From NCBI GenBank assembly GCA_002633005.1, contig NMRA01000478.1, positions 120,278 to 182,277 on the forward strand: a stretch of 62,000 nt of DNA, read 5' to 3'. The notes under the pieces were generated by a model. It ran no database searches. It had not been told where the DNA came from and saw only the letters and a list, made by a program, of their open reading frames with translations. The stretch comes from Phoronis australis (taxonomy: Eukaryota > Phoronida > Phoronidae). Below, piece by piece: positions 1 to 12,359 of this stretch. The first letter of the stretch is position 1. Each line of letters begins with the position of its first letter. Both the position numbers and the translations under genes were made by a program.

Positions 1-42
<42 letters not shown>
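1..42. repeat. poly(A) tract at window edge
   Basis: An uninterrupted run of 42 A residues opens the window. It may be the tail of a retroelement lying outside the window or a simple repeat. No LINE or SINE body can be seen next to it on the inside. Confidence 0.9.
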
Positions 43-43
<1 letters not shown>

Positions 44-1987
44 AAACTTAGTGGAAGAGCAACATACTTGGCGAAATTTATTTCGCCAAGTAATAACAAA
101 CTGCAGAAAGGTTAACAACTGGATCAATTTTATGAATAAAGCTTAAGCCTGTAATCATTACATGTGATTGAACTATCAACTAAAGGATGAACTCTGTAAC
201 TGACAAGAAGATAATTGGGCATGAGCTCTGCTGTAAATTTGGGTGTCAAGCCGCAACCCTTGAACTGTTTCCACAAAAAATAGGATACAATTAAAACACT
301 TTGTTTTTATTCAATTACAGACAGGCTCCAATGACCAAGTTACCTTATCTACATTCTAAATTAATTACTCTATATGTCCATGGCTTTTAAAGAAGGAAGT
401 TATAAACTGGAAAGAAACGCAAACTAAGTCATCTATAAAACCATTTCATTGAGTTTACAACTCTTTAATTGGTAACAGTCACTTACAGGGAACCTGAATT
501 TTGAAAACCACTATTCAGCCCTGTGGCAAAAATGCTTCTCAAAATGCAGAATCCATTTTGAAACTAAATTCTTGAGTACATCAAAACTAAACTGTTCAGT
601 GTCCATATTACAGAGGTAACAGTTTTCCGAAGCAGGCTATTAATGTCCACCATTGGAACTTTTTGGGCAGCACTAATCAGTTGATTCATATCAATCTGTA
701 AGGTAACTATAAAACATAAAACCTCAACTCTAAATTTTGAGTTTCGTGACAGGGTATGTTACCTAGAAGAAAAGTTAAGACCAATTGAGCTTATTAGCAA
801 TGCAGGATTCCACTTGGCAGCTCACCTAATTGGTGGTATTGGAGTTGTCCTTGCCAAAACCAAAGTAAAATATGAATTAATTCAGGATGAGAATGAAGTG
901 TTCTTAATGTTTTTTTGGTTTCTCACTTGTCTATTTACAAATATTACCATCAGTTTAGCACACAATAAGGTCGGGACTCTTATTTGTTTCACCTTTTCAT
1001 ATAAGATAAGCAATGCCAAATAAATGCTGTATGATCCTATACCATGACTACCATCTGAAGAGGATTCTGGGAAATTGTGGGCATTCAAAACATTGTTAGG
1101 AGCCTTTAAAGACTGAAAATGATCAATCTTGGAAATTGACTTTTGTCAAAAACTGGTTAGATATTACCACATCCTCATTGTCTCAACCCATAAGCAAAAT
1201 ATGAACTCACTTTCAGATGAGCACTGGGTGTTCTTCTGAAAGATTAGGTAAGAGATAATTCCCTAATTTAATGAGTCAGTGAGCTCAATTTGGAACTCAG
1301 ACTCTCTGATTTCATCTGGAAACAGAATGATTCCAGTTGGCTAATCTAGAATTAGTCATACTTGTGTTTAACTTGTTACTGCTGTGCATCTATAATTAGA
1401 CATGACAGTGACCTAAGTGAGATCTCAGGAGTCTGGTGCTGAGGGCGGGAGGCCGGGACATCTCTGTCCTAAGTGCTGTCTACACACAGACTTATACCCT
1501 AAAACAGGTTACCAAGTACTCCTGGAAGAGTAATGTCACTAGATTATAGGGGCTGCCTGCATAAGGTAAATCCTAGGTTGACACGTTAACAAGATTTACA
1601 TGATGAAAATGGACGAGAAAGTGTGCACCAATACCACCAGAGTATCCAGCGAAGTCCTCTCACATCAAAAGTTTGAAGGCATCTGATCACGGATTGAAGG
1701 GAGCTACTCGCTATTCATGGGCTTGGATGAACGAGCTGGATGAGTTAATCATTGCAGCCGTAAACCAACACGCCCATTGGGTAGGAGTTCAAAGTCAAAA
1801 AACAAACAACAAAAGACCAAGACTGTTTTTAAAATTGAAAAGTAAACATGAACCGTCTTTGAATTATTAAAATCAAGGCATTACAAGAGAATGTAGCAAA
1901 TGAATTTTCCTGAGCATCACGGCTTAAAGCAACGATCATTAATATGTGAATTGATTATGAGTGGTTAGTCAGTCTGGCTAAATAGAA
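43..1987. other. no gene recognised
   Basis: AT-rich sequence with many stops in all frames. The only open frames are short (65-69 codons) and show no motif, signal peptide or splice context that I can defend. No repeat family shared with the rest of the window was recognised here. Confidence 0.5.
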
Positions 1988-2376
1988 ATTGCTTAAGTGT
2001 TGGGGTAACAAAACCCCAAATGTTAGTGTAAGATTTATCTCATGTAGACATTGCAACTTGCCCCACTTATGGCAACTTACTCCACCTTTTTGAGGTAGTG
2101 TAACTTGCACCACTTCTGATATCTGTGTAGCCACTAATCTGGGGCAATCAGGGTGGTAATTATTATCTGTTGTGGTTACATATGGATGTAGGTTTTCATA
2201 TTCGCATCAGCTGTTCATTGTCATGCATAGAGACAGTTTCCGCCTCATGCTAGTAAGATTGCTTAGGGGGCAGGTTAACAAACCCCAAACGTTAGCTTGG
2301 GCTTTGTCTCATGTGGACGCTATTTAAACTACCAATTGCAGCTTGCCCAACTTACTCCACTGATATCTGTGAAGTC
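1988..2376. repeat. diverged ~270-bp tandem duplication
   Basis: The block from about 1988 (ATTGCTTA, then ACCCCAAATGTTAG, a TCTCATGTAGAC-like stretch, CAACTTGCCC, CTTACTCCAC and TGATATCTGTG) recurs in the same order from about 2258. The offset is about 270 bp, and the two copies have substitutions and indels. No coding potential is visible. Confidence 0.6.
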
Positions 2377-2378
2377 AA

Positions 2379-2521
2379 TTTCGTAAAATGTAACAACTGC
2401 TACATTTTACTGGGCTAACTGCCTCACCTAAAATAAAACAAGTTGTTATATTTTACATAGTTGTTAATTTTACATTCAATGTGCATGCGCGAGAAATGTA
2501 CCATTGTTACATTTTACGAAA
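2379..2521. mobile_element. 143-bp MITE with perfect 18-bp terminal inverted repeats
   Basis: The left end TTTCGTAAAATGTAACAA (2379-2396) is the exact reverse complement of the right end TTGTTACATTTTACGAAA (2504-2521). The interior carries further inverted copies of TACATTTTAC. The size, AT-richness and lack of coding capacity fit a miniature inverted-repeat DNA transposon. The target-site duplication is uncertain (CAA occurs near both ends), so the superfamily is not assigned. Confidence 0.7.
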
Positions 2522-3535
2522 CCAACGTCATACCAGTATTACAAAGAAAATGACCAAAATCTAGAACAAGTAGTATCTGACACGGACTCGGAGTAGGGCT
2601 ATTCGAGTATTTTTGGATGAGGGGTGCCTCCCGAAAAATACGGATACCTACTCGTTTAGAGTGGGCTCAGACAAAAAAGTGACCAATAGACTAATTTTGT
2701 GTAAAAATTCACCTTACTCGACAGTTTCCGCCTTTTTCTAGTTATCGAATACATTTTTGTCGACGCTCCACTTAAGAGGGGCAAGTAACACTTAAAGTGC
2801 AAGTTGTTCTAGGAAAGCCATATGTATCAATTAATTTAACCATATTCTGGAAGTTTTTGCAACAAGTTGCTTGATGTTCACAACGCAGACTACCTAGGCT
2901 TGGATTCACCAGGCTTCCATCTCTGCGTGACAGCAAAGCAGCAGAATAAATCTGATTATGTGCTTGTGAACTATTAGACACCAGATGTCAGTCTTAGTCA
3001 ATGATCCAAGCTATGTTCAAAGACTCAAGACTCCTACAAGAAAAGTCGATTTTCGGACGGCCCGCCATTTTGGGACAAGAATAAATATTTCCGAAATGAG
3101 TTTTTCATAGTCCATGAAATTCGTACAAGGTCCAAAACTGTTTTTCAATGATCCTCGAATTTTGGACAAGGTCATAAACATCGGATTTCTGTCCTGCGAC
3201 TTTCGGACGAGGAAAATTTTAGAAACTCTAGTCTAATTTCGGATCGGCGCAACTTTCGTGACATAAAGCGTTACTACTCTATAAGGCTTAAATCAGAGAA
3301 TCGGTATAACGGGCTCTGTAATTTTACCTTATTTTGACGATGTCACGACCGTAACTCGATTGTCTTGCGTTTAGCTTGTGTTCGGCGCTTTTATCTATGA
3401 AAAGCCCGAGAATCACTGGGTCCCGCATAACGTAAATTTCTGATGAAAATGCAAATGGGAAATACACCGAAGGCTGCAACTTTTCGTTGTAGCGTGACTT
3501 GTGCTCTGGTTTACCGTGCTGTTCGCAGTGGCCGA
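2522..3535. other. no gene recognised
   Basis: The sequence between two small repeats shows only short chance open frames. Several loosely repeated phrases built on TTTCGGAC and TTTTGGACAAG occur at 3050-3200, but I cannot define a unit. Confidence 0.4.
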
Positions 3536-3671
3536 TTTAGAGGGGGGCCATGCCCCCCCCCCTAAAATTCTCCCAGATTCCATTAAGCAGTTCGGGGGTG
3601 CAAATGTCTGACATGCAAAATCCTGGCATATACTCTGCCCTCCCCCCCAACTAAAAATCCTGGATCCCCCT
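3536..3671 (-). repeat. dispersed repeat, copy 1 (reverse), C/G-run containing
   Basis: On the reverse strand this begins near GGGGGATCCAGGATTTTTAG, followed by a G-rich run, AGGATTTTGCATGTCAGACA, AATCTGGGAGAA and a second G-run. The same order appears on the forward strand at 30788-30937, so these are two members of one dispersed family. No TIR or coding sequence was recognised. It resembles the short non-autonomous elements common in invertebrate genomes. Confidence 0.65.
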
Positions 3672-4810
3672 GGTTCGACTTCTGACTGTGACATTTAACT
3701 TGCACGCCTGACATCAACTTGGGTGTTTACGAAACTTTTTTATTTTTAAAACGTCCTGGCCTTGCAAATGCCCTTGTCATTGGCTAAAATCTCCCGACGA
3801 CGTGTTCGGATTTTATCCTTGACGCGATGAGAAATATTTTTTGCTTAGGCCCCCATACACAATACAGCCAAGTCTGTCCGTCGGATATCGCACGTTCAAA
3901 GTAGTGTAGATAGTGAACAGCAGCAGCCGAATGACTCGGAGCCAAAGTAAATTTGCCTGCAAAGCAACATAATAAAGTCCCAGACCGCGTGAGGTGAGCT
4001 TGACCCCGTACATGGGAGATTTTATGCTTCTTTCTCTTCAGTCTATTAACTATCGTCGGACAATAAGTTTTGTTGCCACGTACCTGCAATCTTCGTGCAG
4101 CCGTTCTGTTCTTGCTTAATAATAATTTTGAATGGGACAGTTAGCAAGGAATGCGTCACCACTGACTTCAAACAACATTCAGTGCATCTGACAACGCAAT
4201 TTTTGAGTTGAAACCGTACGAAAATTTTTCATTAAAAATCTGTATGCAGTTCAAACGTCTTTCGTTTTTAGTGCACTTGCTAATGTCATCTAGGAATTTT
4301 CACAACGCAGCCCGACATTTCAAATGAGATACCGCATTTTTTAAAAAATTCCGTCACTTGCCGAGAAAGGTATTTGAGCATCGGCAATGCAAGCCGAATA
4401 TTTCATATTGAGAAAGCGCATTTTTGAAAAGAAGAATCAACACTTGTCGGGAACGTTCTTTGTGCGTCGACTTCATATTGGGAAAGCCAGTACTTCAAAA
4501 ATTAATCGAGCGAGTCCCATTGACCAGCTATTATTACATACTGCTATCAGATGATCAAGCCAGCGATGATGATACTTTGACCGCTCATCGAAAATGATGT
4601 ACACCCATGAAATTCGGACACTCAAATTTGAATGTCCGCCAAATTCGAACACCTATTGGAATTACTTTTGAGTGTCCAAAAATCGCGCGACTTTACCGTA
4701 CCATGATCCTCATGTGGTTAGGGTGTAATATAGGCACTATCTTGTGAAGCCTAGCATGATATTGCGTCTACATCAGTATCTTGGGTAAATGGAAAGCTGA
4801 GACCTTGAGA
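3672..4810. other. no gene recognised
   Basis: Reverse-strand open frames of 66 and 101 codons overlap at 3784-4089. They lack recognisable domains or a splice context and are treated as chance. Near 4600-4690, AATTCGGACACTC and GAGTGTCC form a weak inverted pair. Confidence 0.4.
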
Positions 4811-5053
4811 TCCATTCCAAGAAAACTGACTTTTAAGCTAAGATAAATCTTAAATTTAAGTCATTTTAAGATAAAACTTCAATTAAGTTAAGTCCATTCC
4901 CAAAAGGTGATCTTAAAGGGATGAACGGTTTCGATTTAAGTTTTGCCGTAAGTTCGACTAAATTACCGGATGTGGAAGTTTCAAAGTTTTGGAAGTTAAG
5001 ACAAATCTTAGACTTAAGTCAAAAAAGAACTTAAGTCAGTTTCTTGACATGGG
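4811..5053. mobile_element. imperfect MITE (CAAGAAA.CTGACTT ends)
   Basis: The left end (TCCATTCCAAGAAAACTGAC) and the reverse complement of the right end (CCCATGTCAAGAAACTGAC) match with a few differences. Both flanks run inward into AAGTCTAAGAT/AGCTAAGAT-like inverted stretches rich in CTTAAG. The ~240-bp size and absence of coding capacity suggest a decayed MITE. The target duplication could not be defined. Confidence 0.5.
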
Positions 5054-5732
5054 CCCCAACTTCGATTGTTGCCATGACGTCAACGCATTATTCAACAAGT
5101 GCTACATGACATGTGACAGAATGACAGCATATTCATTTCCATCTAAGATAAGGCTAAAATATTTCATTAAACAAGCCTAGGCTACAGTCACAACTGAGAC
5201 CAACACATTATTGCTTTTAAATGCAAAAAAGCAATTATGGTATAGCATACTGACACACCATGGCTGACGTTAGTGACTGAATGGACAATGTTAACTTCTA
5301 AAATTGTGGTTATAGTTGCACTGAGAGACAGTTGTCACGGAGCAAGTAAAACGAACAGCTAATTGGGTGTAAGTGTCACACAGCAAGTTGAAACCGCGGC
5401 GGCCATTTTTGACACCAGTTTGAGAAGTAGAGAGAGTTGCTCTCGATCAGTTGCTCCAGTTTCAACTACATGTCTAAACACAACTGGGGCACGGCGTAAA
5501 GGGATTGTCATTCAACGTGTTTGTGCAATAGAGTAAATATACTATGAGGTGATCCGTTTGATGCGCAAGTTTGCACGTTCGCTATTGTTTATGTGAGCAT
5601 GCACAATAAGTCTTCGGGTGACTCATGCTGAGTTCACGATCTAATGTTGCATTTAAACTGGAGCAAGTTGCACCGTGACAACTTACACTGTGACAACTGT
5701 TTCTCATGTAAAAGACGCTGAACTTAGGTATC

Positions 5733-5878
5733 TTACCGTACCCATCCTGGTTACCGCCCTGGGCGCTTAAATTGGAAATCTAAAAAACAGGGGGTGGGCG
5801 GTAAGCCGAGTATGGGCAGTTAAAATCGAAATTATTGAAAATTTCGGGGGTGGGCGGTAACTGGGCAAGTACGGTAAT
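5733..5878. mobile_element. MITE with TTACCGTAC termini, copy 1
   Basis: The left end TTACCGTACCCATCCTGG runs on to TTACCGCCC. The right end, reverse-complemented, reads TTACCGTACTTGCCCAG and then TTACCGCCC. The inverted ends are therefore about 27 bp with a few mismatches. The interior contains two GGGTGGGCGGTAA motifs. A diverged relative lies at 10985-11153. Confidence 0.6.
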
Positions 5879-5880
5879 AT

Positions 5881-5943
5881 CCCAGTGGCACAATAGCATG
5901 GTGCAATCCACTCCCAGTGGCACAATAGCATGGTATAATCCAC
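5881..5943. repeat. 32-bp tandem duplication
   Basis: Two nearly identical copies begin with CCCAGTGGCACAATAGCATG at 5881 and 5913. They directly abut the end of the preceding MITE. Confidence 0.85.
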
Positions 5944-6035
5944 AGGAAAAGTTGAAAATGTACCAAATGCCTTACACATGCATCATCACCCAGATGTTGT
6001 AAACAATACTCAACTACCCAGAACCAAATTTCAAA

Positions 6036-6119
6036 TGACAGACCTAGTGATTGAGGTGACAGACCTGTGATTGAGGTGACAGACCTATGATTGAGGTGAT
6101 CTACCAAATGATTGAGGTA
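6036..6119. repeat. ~20-bp tandem repeat, about 4 copies
   Basis: The unit is roughly GACAGACCTRTGATTGAGGT with a period of 20-21 bp. The last copy is degenerate (GATCTACCAAATGATTGAGG). It produces a chance reverse-strand open frame and is not thought to be coding. Confidence 0.85.
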
Positions 6120-7160
6120 GCAGGTTTCCATTGTTTTAGAATGTGTCATTTTCAGGATACTTTGAAGGTTAAGAAAACTTGTAGAAACTGAAATGATTGA
6201 TGAAGATGTTGAAACCATCACCTACATAAACAAACATTATAGAGCAAATCTGTCAATCACTAGATTATAGCTTGGGCCTGCACCTAAACAGTATGATGGA
6301 CCCTCTAGCCTCGCGTCGCAAGCTGTCCATGCATACTAAAAGTGTGTAACATCAAAATGAGTGATTGTTTGTACGTGATCACAATTCTTGAATATGAGAA
6401 AACCTGTTGAGCAAAATTGTTAGCTTTTAATCATCCCAAATCTAAAAAATGCAGCTCATTTTCAAAGATACATTGATGATCGATATGATGTCCCAAGTGA
6501 TAAGTTTGTCACAAGCTAGTTTGTACCAGAGAAAATGGAGAGCGAGGAAGGTGATAAAAGGTCATTTATTATGACCAACACAGTTACAAGTAATAGACAG
6601 GGAATACAAATTGAGTGAAATAAAAATAATCTCTGGTAAGATGGCCAATAAAGAGCGCCACAAGAAATGTTGTAAGACAGCTCACAAGACCTACGACAAA
6701 ACAACCAGGAATTCCCTGTCATGGCGGCAGCCAAACTCACAGTCAGAGTAATATTCTCTCATGAACTAATGAAGTGAGATTAACAGGACCTTTTAGTTAC
6801 AGGTGACTTAAGCCATTCTGTAACTTTGATGTCTTGATGGTTATTTTTGCTGTCAGCAGAATTAGGAAACATGACTAGGAAACAATTTATTTTGTCTGAT
6901 TAGTTATGTCTTGTACTGTAATGTAGCTTGTGCTCTTTCTCTATAACATAGCTTTATTTTAAAAGGATACCAAACTCGGTTTTAACCCATTAACATATAG
7001 TAAAATGACTTTCCCATCCAGTTCTCTGTAACAAAATAATGCCCTGTAACTCTCAACAACCCTAAAAACAGTAGGGAAGTTTGAAAACTCCCTTCCAAAT
7101 CGACTGTAATGGGCAAGCATGACCTATGCTGTGCTTTTAACGAATTAACACACCAGCTGC
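6120..7160. other. no gene recognised
   Basis: No domain-bearing frame. A reverse-strand 74-codon frame at 6516-6740 starts in ATGGCGGCAGCC-like context but shows no recognisable motif and is regarded as chance. Confidence 0.4.
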
Positions 7161-7180
7161 AGGGGGGGGGGGGGGGNNNN
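7161..7180. other. G homopolymer running into an assembly gap
   Basis: A run of about 16 G residues ends in four N (7177-7180). The same arrangement occurs at 36607-36630. The true length of the run and of the gap is unknown. Confidence 0.9.
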
Positions 7181-8817
7181 GACTACCAGGACCATGATGT
7201 CTTCCATTCCGTGCTGACAGGCACTTTCATACTAATACGTTGACATTTGGGGAGTTGTGGCCAGTATCAGCATTTACTCATGTCCTGGATCAAAGCTAAC
7301 AGAGCCACTTTGCAGTAAACAGGTGGCGTACCAGCGAAGCATGGACACTGCCGTGCAGTATGAACAGTCAACTTCAGTCCCATCGATGTTATCTCCAAGG
7401 ACCACTATTATTGTCATCAGTTAAGGGCAGTGTCGTCGCTAACAGTTGCGTATATTTCGCTCCAATAATCATGAATCGAATAAGACATAAGTTTTTTGTG
7501 AAGCAACACAAGTAAATCTTCCAAAATGTCGCATTAAAGAAAAACTTAGCATGCATACGACGCATCAGCCCTGTGCCTTACTTTTACAACAGTGTCACCA
7601 GTACCATTTACTTTGATGTCCGTTGACTACCAAAGCCAACAGGAATGGTTCAGTTAACTTCGTAGTTTATGTTGATGCTCCGCTCAGACCGAAGTTAAGT
7701 CAGTATGAAACGGCCTATACGGAGTATGAATTTTTATGTGGAAGTATCCTTTTAAGTAGTTACTGGTAATCAACTTCCACATTCACAATGAGGTTACTTT
7801 GGACAAACCTGATGATACCAAGCAAAACTTGAAAAAAGGTTGACAAGTCTGAGTAGGAGTAATTTGTACACTCATGTGAATTATAAACAAATGAACATGT
7901 CAAAACAAGGCTGACAGTTATTGTCATCTTGTGAACACCATTGCCAAAAAGGTCAATTTAGAAATCAGACCTCAAATATTTAGACAAGCAGTTGCAGATA
8001 TCACTTAAGTTCAACTCCAGGAGGATAGTGAATAACTAAACCATATTTGCGACACCTCGCTATCTCTTACAGTAGGAATTTTAACAACTGTGTCAATCCC
8101 AACTTGGTCAGTATAACAGGGCTTGAAATGACCCATGACAAAAAAGTGGAATTTTTACGGACCTAAATACGCATTTCAATCTCAACAGATCGAAAGTAAA
8201 CATTATTATCACAAGATGCCCAGTAACTGTGTCGTGTGGGCAAAACGCACTCATCTTAAGCAGTACCTGTCATCTATTTCAGCAAGAACAATGAAGGCAA
8301 TTATATGCAACAAAAGATATTTTTTAAAATTAAAATAATAAAGATAATGATGAAAAATTTGCAGTGTGAGTGGCAGGAGCTTGTTCTTGATTTGCTGCAG
8401 GAAGAGCTATAAAATTATTTTCAATTCTAATAACTACGATACAAAATTACAAAAAGAATTTGAAAATCAACCCATAGATTATTTGGAAAGGCAGAAAAGC
8501 ATACACATTTAATTCCAACAAAAAATTAATTCCAATGCAAATGGAAAAAAGTCAAGACAAAAACCTGTGGCTCATACCACAACTGTTAGCATGGAAAATT
8601 AAAGTCTAAAACAACATACTTTAAACTATAGACTACACCAATCCCAATCCTAAGATGACGAAACTTTTCAGTTTCAAGCAGTAATTACAGGAGTTAATTG
8701 TTCATAAGCCACTCTGGTGTAGAAGAAACTATGTGACATATAAGAAATAACTTACAAGGACACTTAAAATAGGCTGGCAGAATTTGTAAACAATGAGAAA
8801 ATAGATCCACAATGTGT
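7181..8817. other. no gene recognised
   Basis: Mixed AT-rich sequence. The open frame of 67 codons at 8135-8338 has no recognisable motif. No repeat shared with the rest of the window was seen. Confidence 0.4.
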
Positions 8818-8896
8818 GCACACGCTCGCGCGTGCGCGTGTGTGTGTGAGTGTGGGTGAGTGGGTGGGCGCGGGTGCGTGCGCGTGTGTGCGTATG
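8818..8896. repeat. alternating purine-pyrimidine (CA/GC/GT) tract
   Basis: A degenerate (GT)n/(GC)n microsatellite: a CACACGCTCGCGCGTGCGCG-like start, then GTGTGTGTG, GAGTGGGTGGGCGCGGG and TGCGTGCGCGTGTGTGCG. Alternating purine-pyrimidine DNA of this kind can adopt the Z form. The His/Arg/Thr-rich open frame over it is a by-product. Confidence 0.85.
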
Positions 8897-10984
8897 GTAA
8901 AAGACAGGTAAAACTGCCTGTTGTTTTCACATCCTGACCTTATTGTTAAGGTAACAAGCGGTATTAACCTGCAATTTATAAAACAAAGTATTTAGTCACC
9001 TGAAGCCAATCAGACATATCCTAAAATTTGTAAATCCAGTGAAAGGCACTTACATGACTTGATTTGCTATGAAATGCATCAACAAAATGCATCTTACTTT
9101 AAGAATAGAATTGTGGTTTTTGTGGCACTTGTGGTAACACAAGCAAACTTCCTAAATCAAAAACTAAGCATTTCAAATCATAAACTTAAAGAAATACAAG
9201 TGATTACCGAATAAAAATCTCACACAATTTCACTTTGATGTCATTTCTAGGCATAGGCCTCAAAATTGCTTGTTATGAGGAAAAACCGTGTTTATATGAA
9301 CATACAGACTAGCCACAATCTTTGCAACAACTGAAATGTTAATTCTGGGACCATACTATAGTACATTCTGGGCTAGACTTTAAAGCTTCAGGAAAGTAAC
9401 AGAACATTTTAAAGACATTTTTTGGTTAATTTAAGACTAAATCTCTGATAAATTTCAAGCCATGGCTCATGATATCAGCTAGTGCCAAAAATACAGAGCA
9501 CTCAAGACAATATCGTTGGAAATGAACCGTGAACATTGTTATATGTTAAAGAAATTTTGTCAACAGGAGGCAATACTGCCAAATAACCTTTATCCAAGTT
9601 AGGATGTTTCTGTTGTCCACAGAGTTGGTTAACCGTGAACAAAAAACCGATCTGGGTGCATGTTGAGTTTCTGGCCTTCATGAGAAACATTGCAGTCAAG
9701 GGACTAACTATTGATTACGGTATATGGCGTTCACATGCCCTTTGATCAGAGGTAGATCGGACCTCAGGAGTCACATCTGAAGTATGAATGAAAGCCGCTG
9801 AATTGACTTCATGTGAGTGTTCAGGAGATCATCTCAAACCCCCAGTGACATCGACTTCGTATTTTGAAAAACACAAGAATTTTACAAACAAATGTCAACT
9901 AACTAATAGCTGTAAAAACAAAGATCAAAATGTCAAAAATTCTAGTAGCAGGAATCCTAGAATTTTGACCGTTTGTATCCCACAATTTTTATACCTAGTC
10001 ATTTTGGACCCTCGGGGCATTTGGCAAAACCTACCCTAAAAGTTATAGAGAATGGTGCATTATGCCTCGTTGGTTCACTAGGTGCCTAGCCCCACCTAGC
10101 GGCACGCAGGAAACCAGCGAGTCATTATGCCAGCTTTAACCTGGGTAGAGTCTAGTATGCCAAGCCCTATGATAGGCCACCTTGATAAAAAGCAAGACTT
10201 CACGAGAGTACGTGAAAAAATGCCGTATATTTTAAATGAGAACACTTGATTTTGGTGGGCTAAATTTTTCTAGTGGCGAGATTGGTAGCCTACTAAATTC
10301 TACCCTGGGATAAACACAGGCTTACTCCCAGTAGGCCTAACTGAAAAAAAAAACGGGCAACTGGATACAAAAAGCAACATTTAGGCCTAATCTTTGCTAT
10401 CAGTACGTGACACTAAGGCATAAACGTTACAGAATTGCCAAAATTTTGCTTTGTCAATTTGTTCTGGTACGTAATTCACGAAAGTGTCTGAATTTTTAGA
10501 ATGCCTAGAAAGTAAGAGCTCAAAGTAGATTAGTGATGAGGTGCAAACTCAGACCTTGTTCATCAACATCATAATGATGTAACACACAGTTAAATTCCCT
10601 TTAAGTCAATACATTGGTTCACTCTAGTTAAACAAGTCTGATCAGCGTGAAGATTACCCTAACAATGAGTCCTGAGCTGGTTAGTCAAAGGGCCATGCAA
10701 ATGGCTGTGAAGTCTATCTCAGACAAACAAAGACTATTTGTATTTTTGTGTTGCTAACAAGTTCTAACGCTGTTTAATCTGTTGCAAAACTCCCAAATCT
10801 ACGGTCTAGTGCTAGAAAAAAACCGCGGGTTTCATGGGCGTCACTTCTATAGGCCTATATTTCGTTAACTAAAGGTCAGTTGATAAGCTTAAAAAAGGTG
10901 GTTGCTGCTCTTGAGTGGTTCCACTAACGCCGGCAGAGTCCTAGGCGAAGCGGTGAACAAAAGCATTGGTTTAAGTGCAAGTTC
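8897..10984. other. no gene recognised
   Basis: No supported coding exon or shared repeat. An 83-codon forward frame at 9788-10039 is low-complexity and unrecognised. Confidence 0.4.
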
Positions 10985-11153
10985 TGTAAGCGGTATGTTG
11001 GGGATGGGCGATTACATGAGAGGTGGACGTTTACGTGGAAATTAGCACAAAGTAGGGGATGCTCAATTACCGAAGCAGTGGAAACTGAAACTTGACCAAA
11101 AGTCGGGATGGGCGATTACACGGGCATGGGCGTTAACCCGCAAGTTTACTGTA
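10985..11153. mobile_element. diverged MITE related to the 5.7-kb element
   Basis: Two copies of GGGATGGGCGATTACA and a terminal GGGCATGGGCGTTAACCCG followed by CAAGTTTACTGTAA resemble the right end of the 5733-5878 element. The left end is poorly conserved (GTAAGCGGTATG). Assignment is by resemblance only. Confidence 0.4.
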
Positions 11154-12359
11154 ATTGAAATGGAACATCTGACTGTGATAATGATGAATCTCGTAGTGTT
11201 GATTATGTGTTTTTGTTATACATGTGTTTTGAACAGTTTAACCATCAAATTGTCTGACCACTAAGGTACGTGTGAATATCCATTATTCGTATTTATGCAT
11301 GTGAATTGTTTTGATAGGTTGTAACTTCATCCATCATGCAGTGTGTCCTCAACGTCGTCAAAGCAAGAGGAGTCAGCAGCGTACGTCATGTCCACGCAAC
11401 ATTATGCATGTCATCTACGCACAGGTACTTTATTGCAGCAGAATACTTGGATTCAAATGCAAAGACGTTTCTGTACTTACAAGTCAGTTTAATCTCCAAC
11501 AAAATACTGTAATTTCTTATGGAAGTTTGATGTGTGTGTCTAGTAGTTATACTACACACCTGCATAAATTTGTCACTGTCTTACGAAGATACTAGGAGTA
11601 AAAAATAACAAGTGAAGTAAATTCTGACTATAACTAACCAATACCTTTTACCAACAGCTTTAATGATGCAATTTCCTTATTTGTGTGTGCATTTAGGAGT
11701 TACTGGTGCATACCTGAATAAGATAGATTTTAGATTAACAGTTTCTGGTATAATATTGATTGCTTGATAACGCATCAAAACTGCATTCTGGGAAATTAGT
11801 AGGAAGAAAACAGTTTGTGAAATTGACCGATTGGAATCGCTAAATGATGTACTTGGGTTTGTGATCTTGACCTCAAGCAACTTGAAGAAACTGACTGGAA
11901 GTGCATGCATGCATTTATCATAATTGTGACGGACATTAGAAACTCTGTGGTAACCACAGTTTTCCTTCACGTGTATCATTCAGAATCGTGAATTTTGAGA
12001 TTTTTTTCTGAAAATTTTCTCTCATGTAAAAGTGAAATGCTCTACTAGACGTCAGCAATTGTTGACGAACATTCACTTGCCTCTTTAAAGAGAAGTGGAA
12101 ATATGTCCCATAATCGTAAATTCATAATAACATATTATGCTGATTTCTGGATTTTTGTGTACTGTTTTTAAACACTTAAAACTTTTGATTTTCTTCGTTT
12201 CCAGCTGCGTTGCTGTATGGACAAGTTTTCAAGGTTACGACACACACGCTTCTGATGTTTTCAAATGGGTTCCTAAAATGCTAGTTCTTTGGTTCTTGTA
12301 TATAATCAAGTAAGAAAACACGTATTTATGGTCCTTAAATTTTCATTACACATTGAGAA
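11154..12359. other. no gene recognised
   Basis: Open frames at 11311-11595 (+, 94 codons) and 11677-11979 (-, 100 codons) have no recognisable domain, signal peptide or compatible splice sites. Both are treated as chance. Confidence 0.4.

Noticed and set aside
8694-8930. His/Thr-rich reverse frame
   Set aside because: It is the translation of the CA/GC microsatellite.
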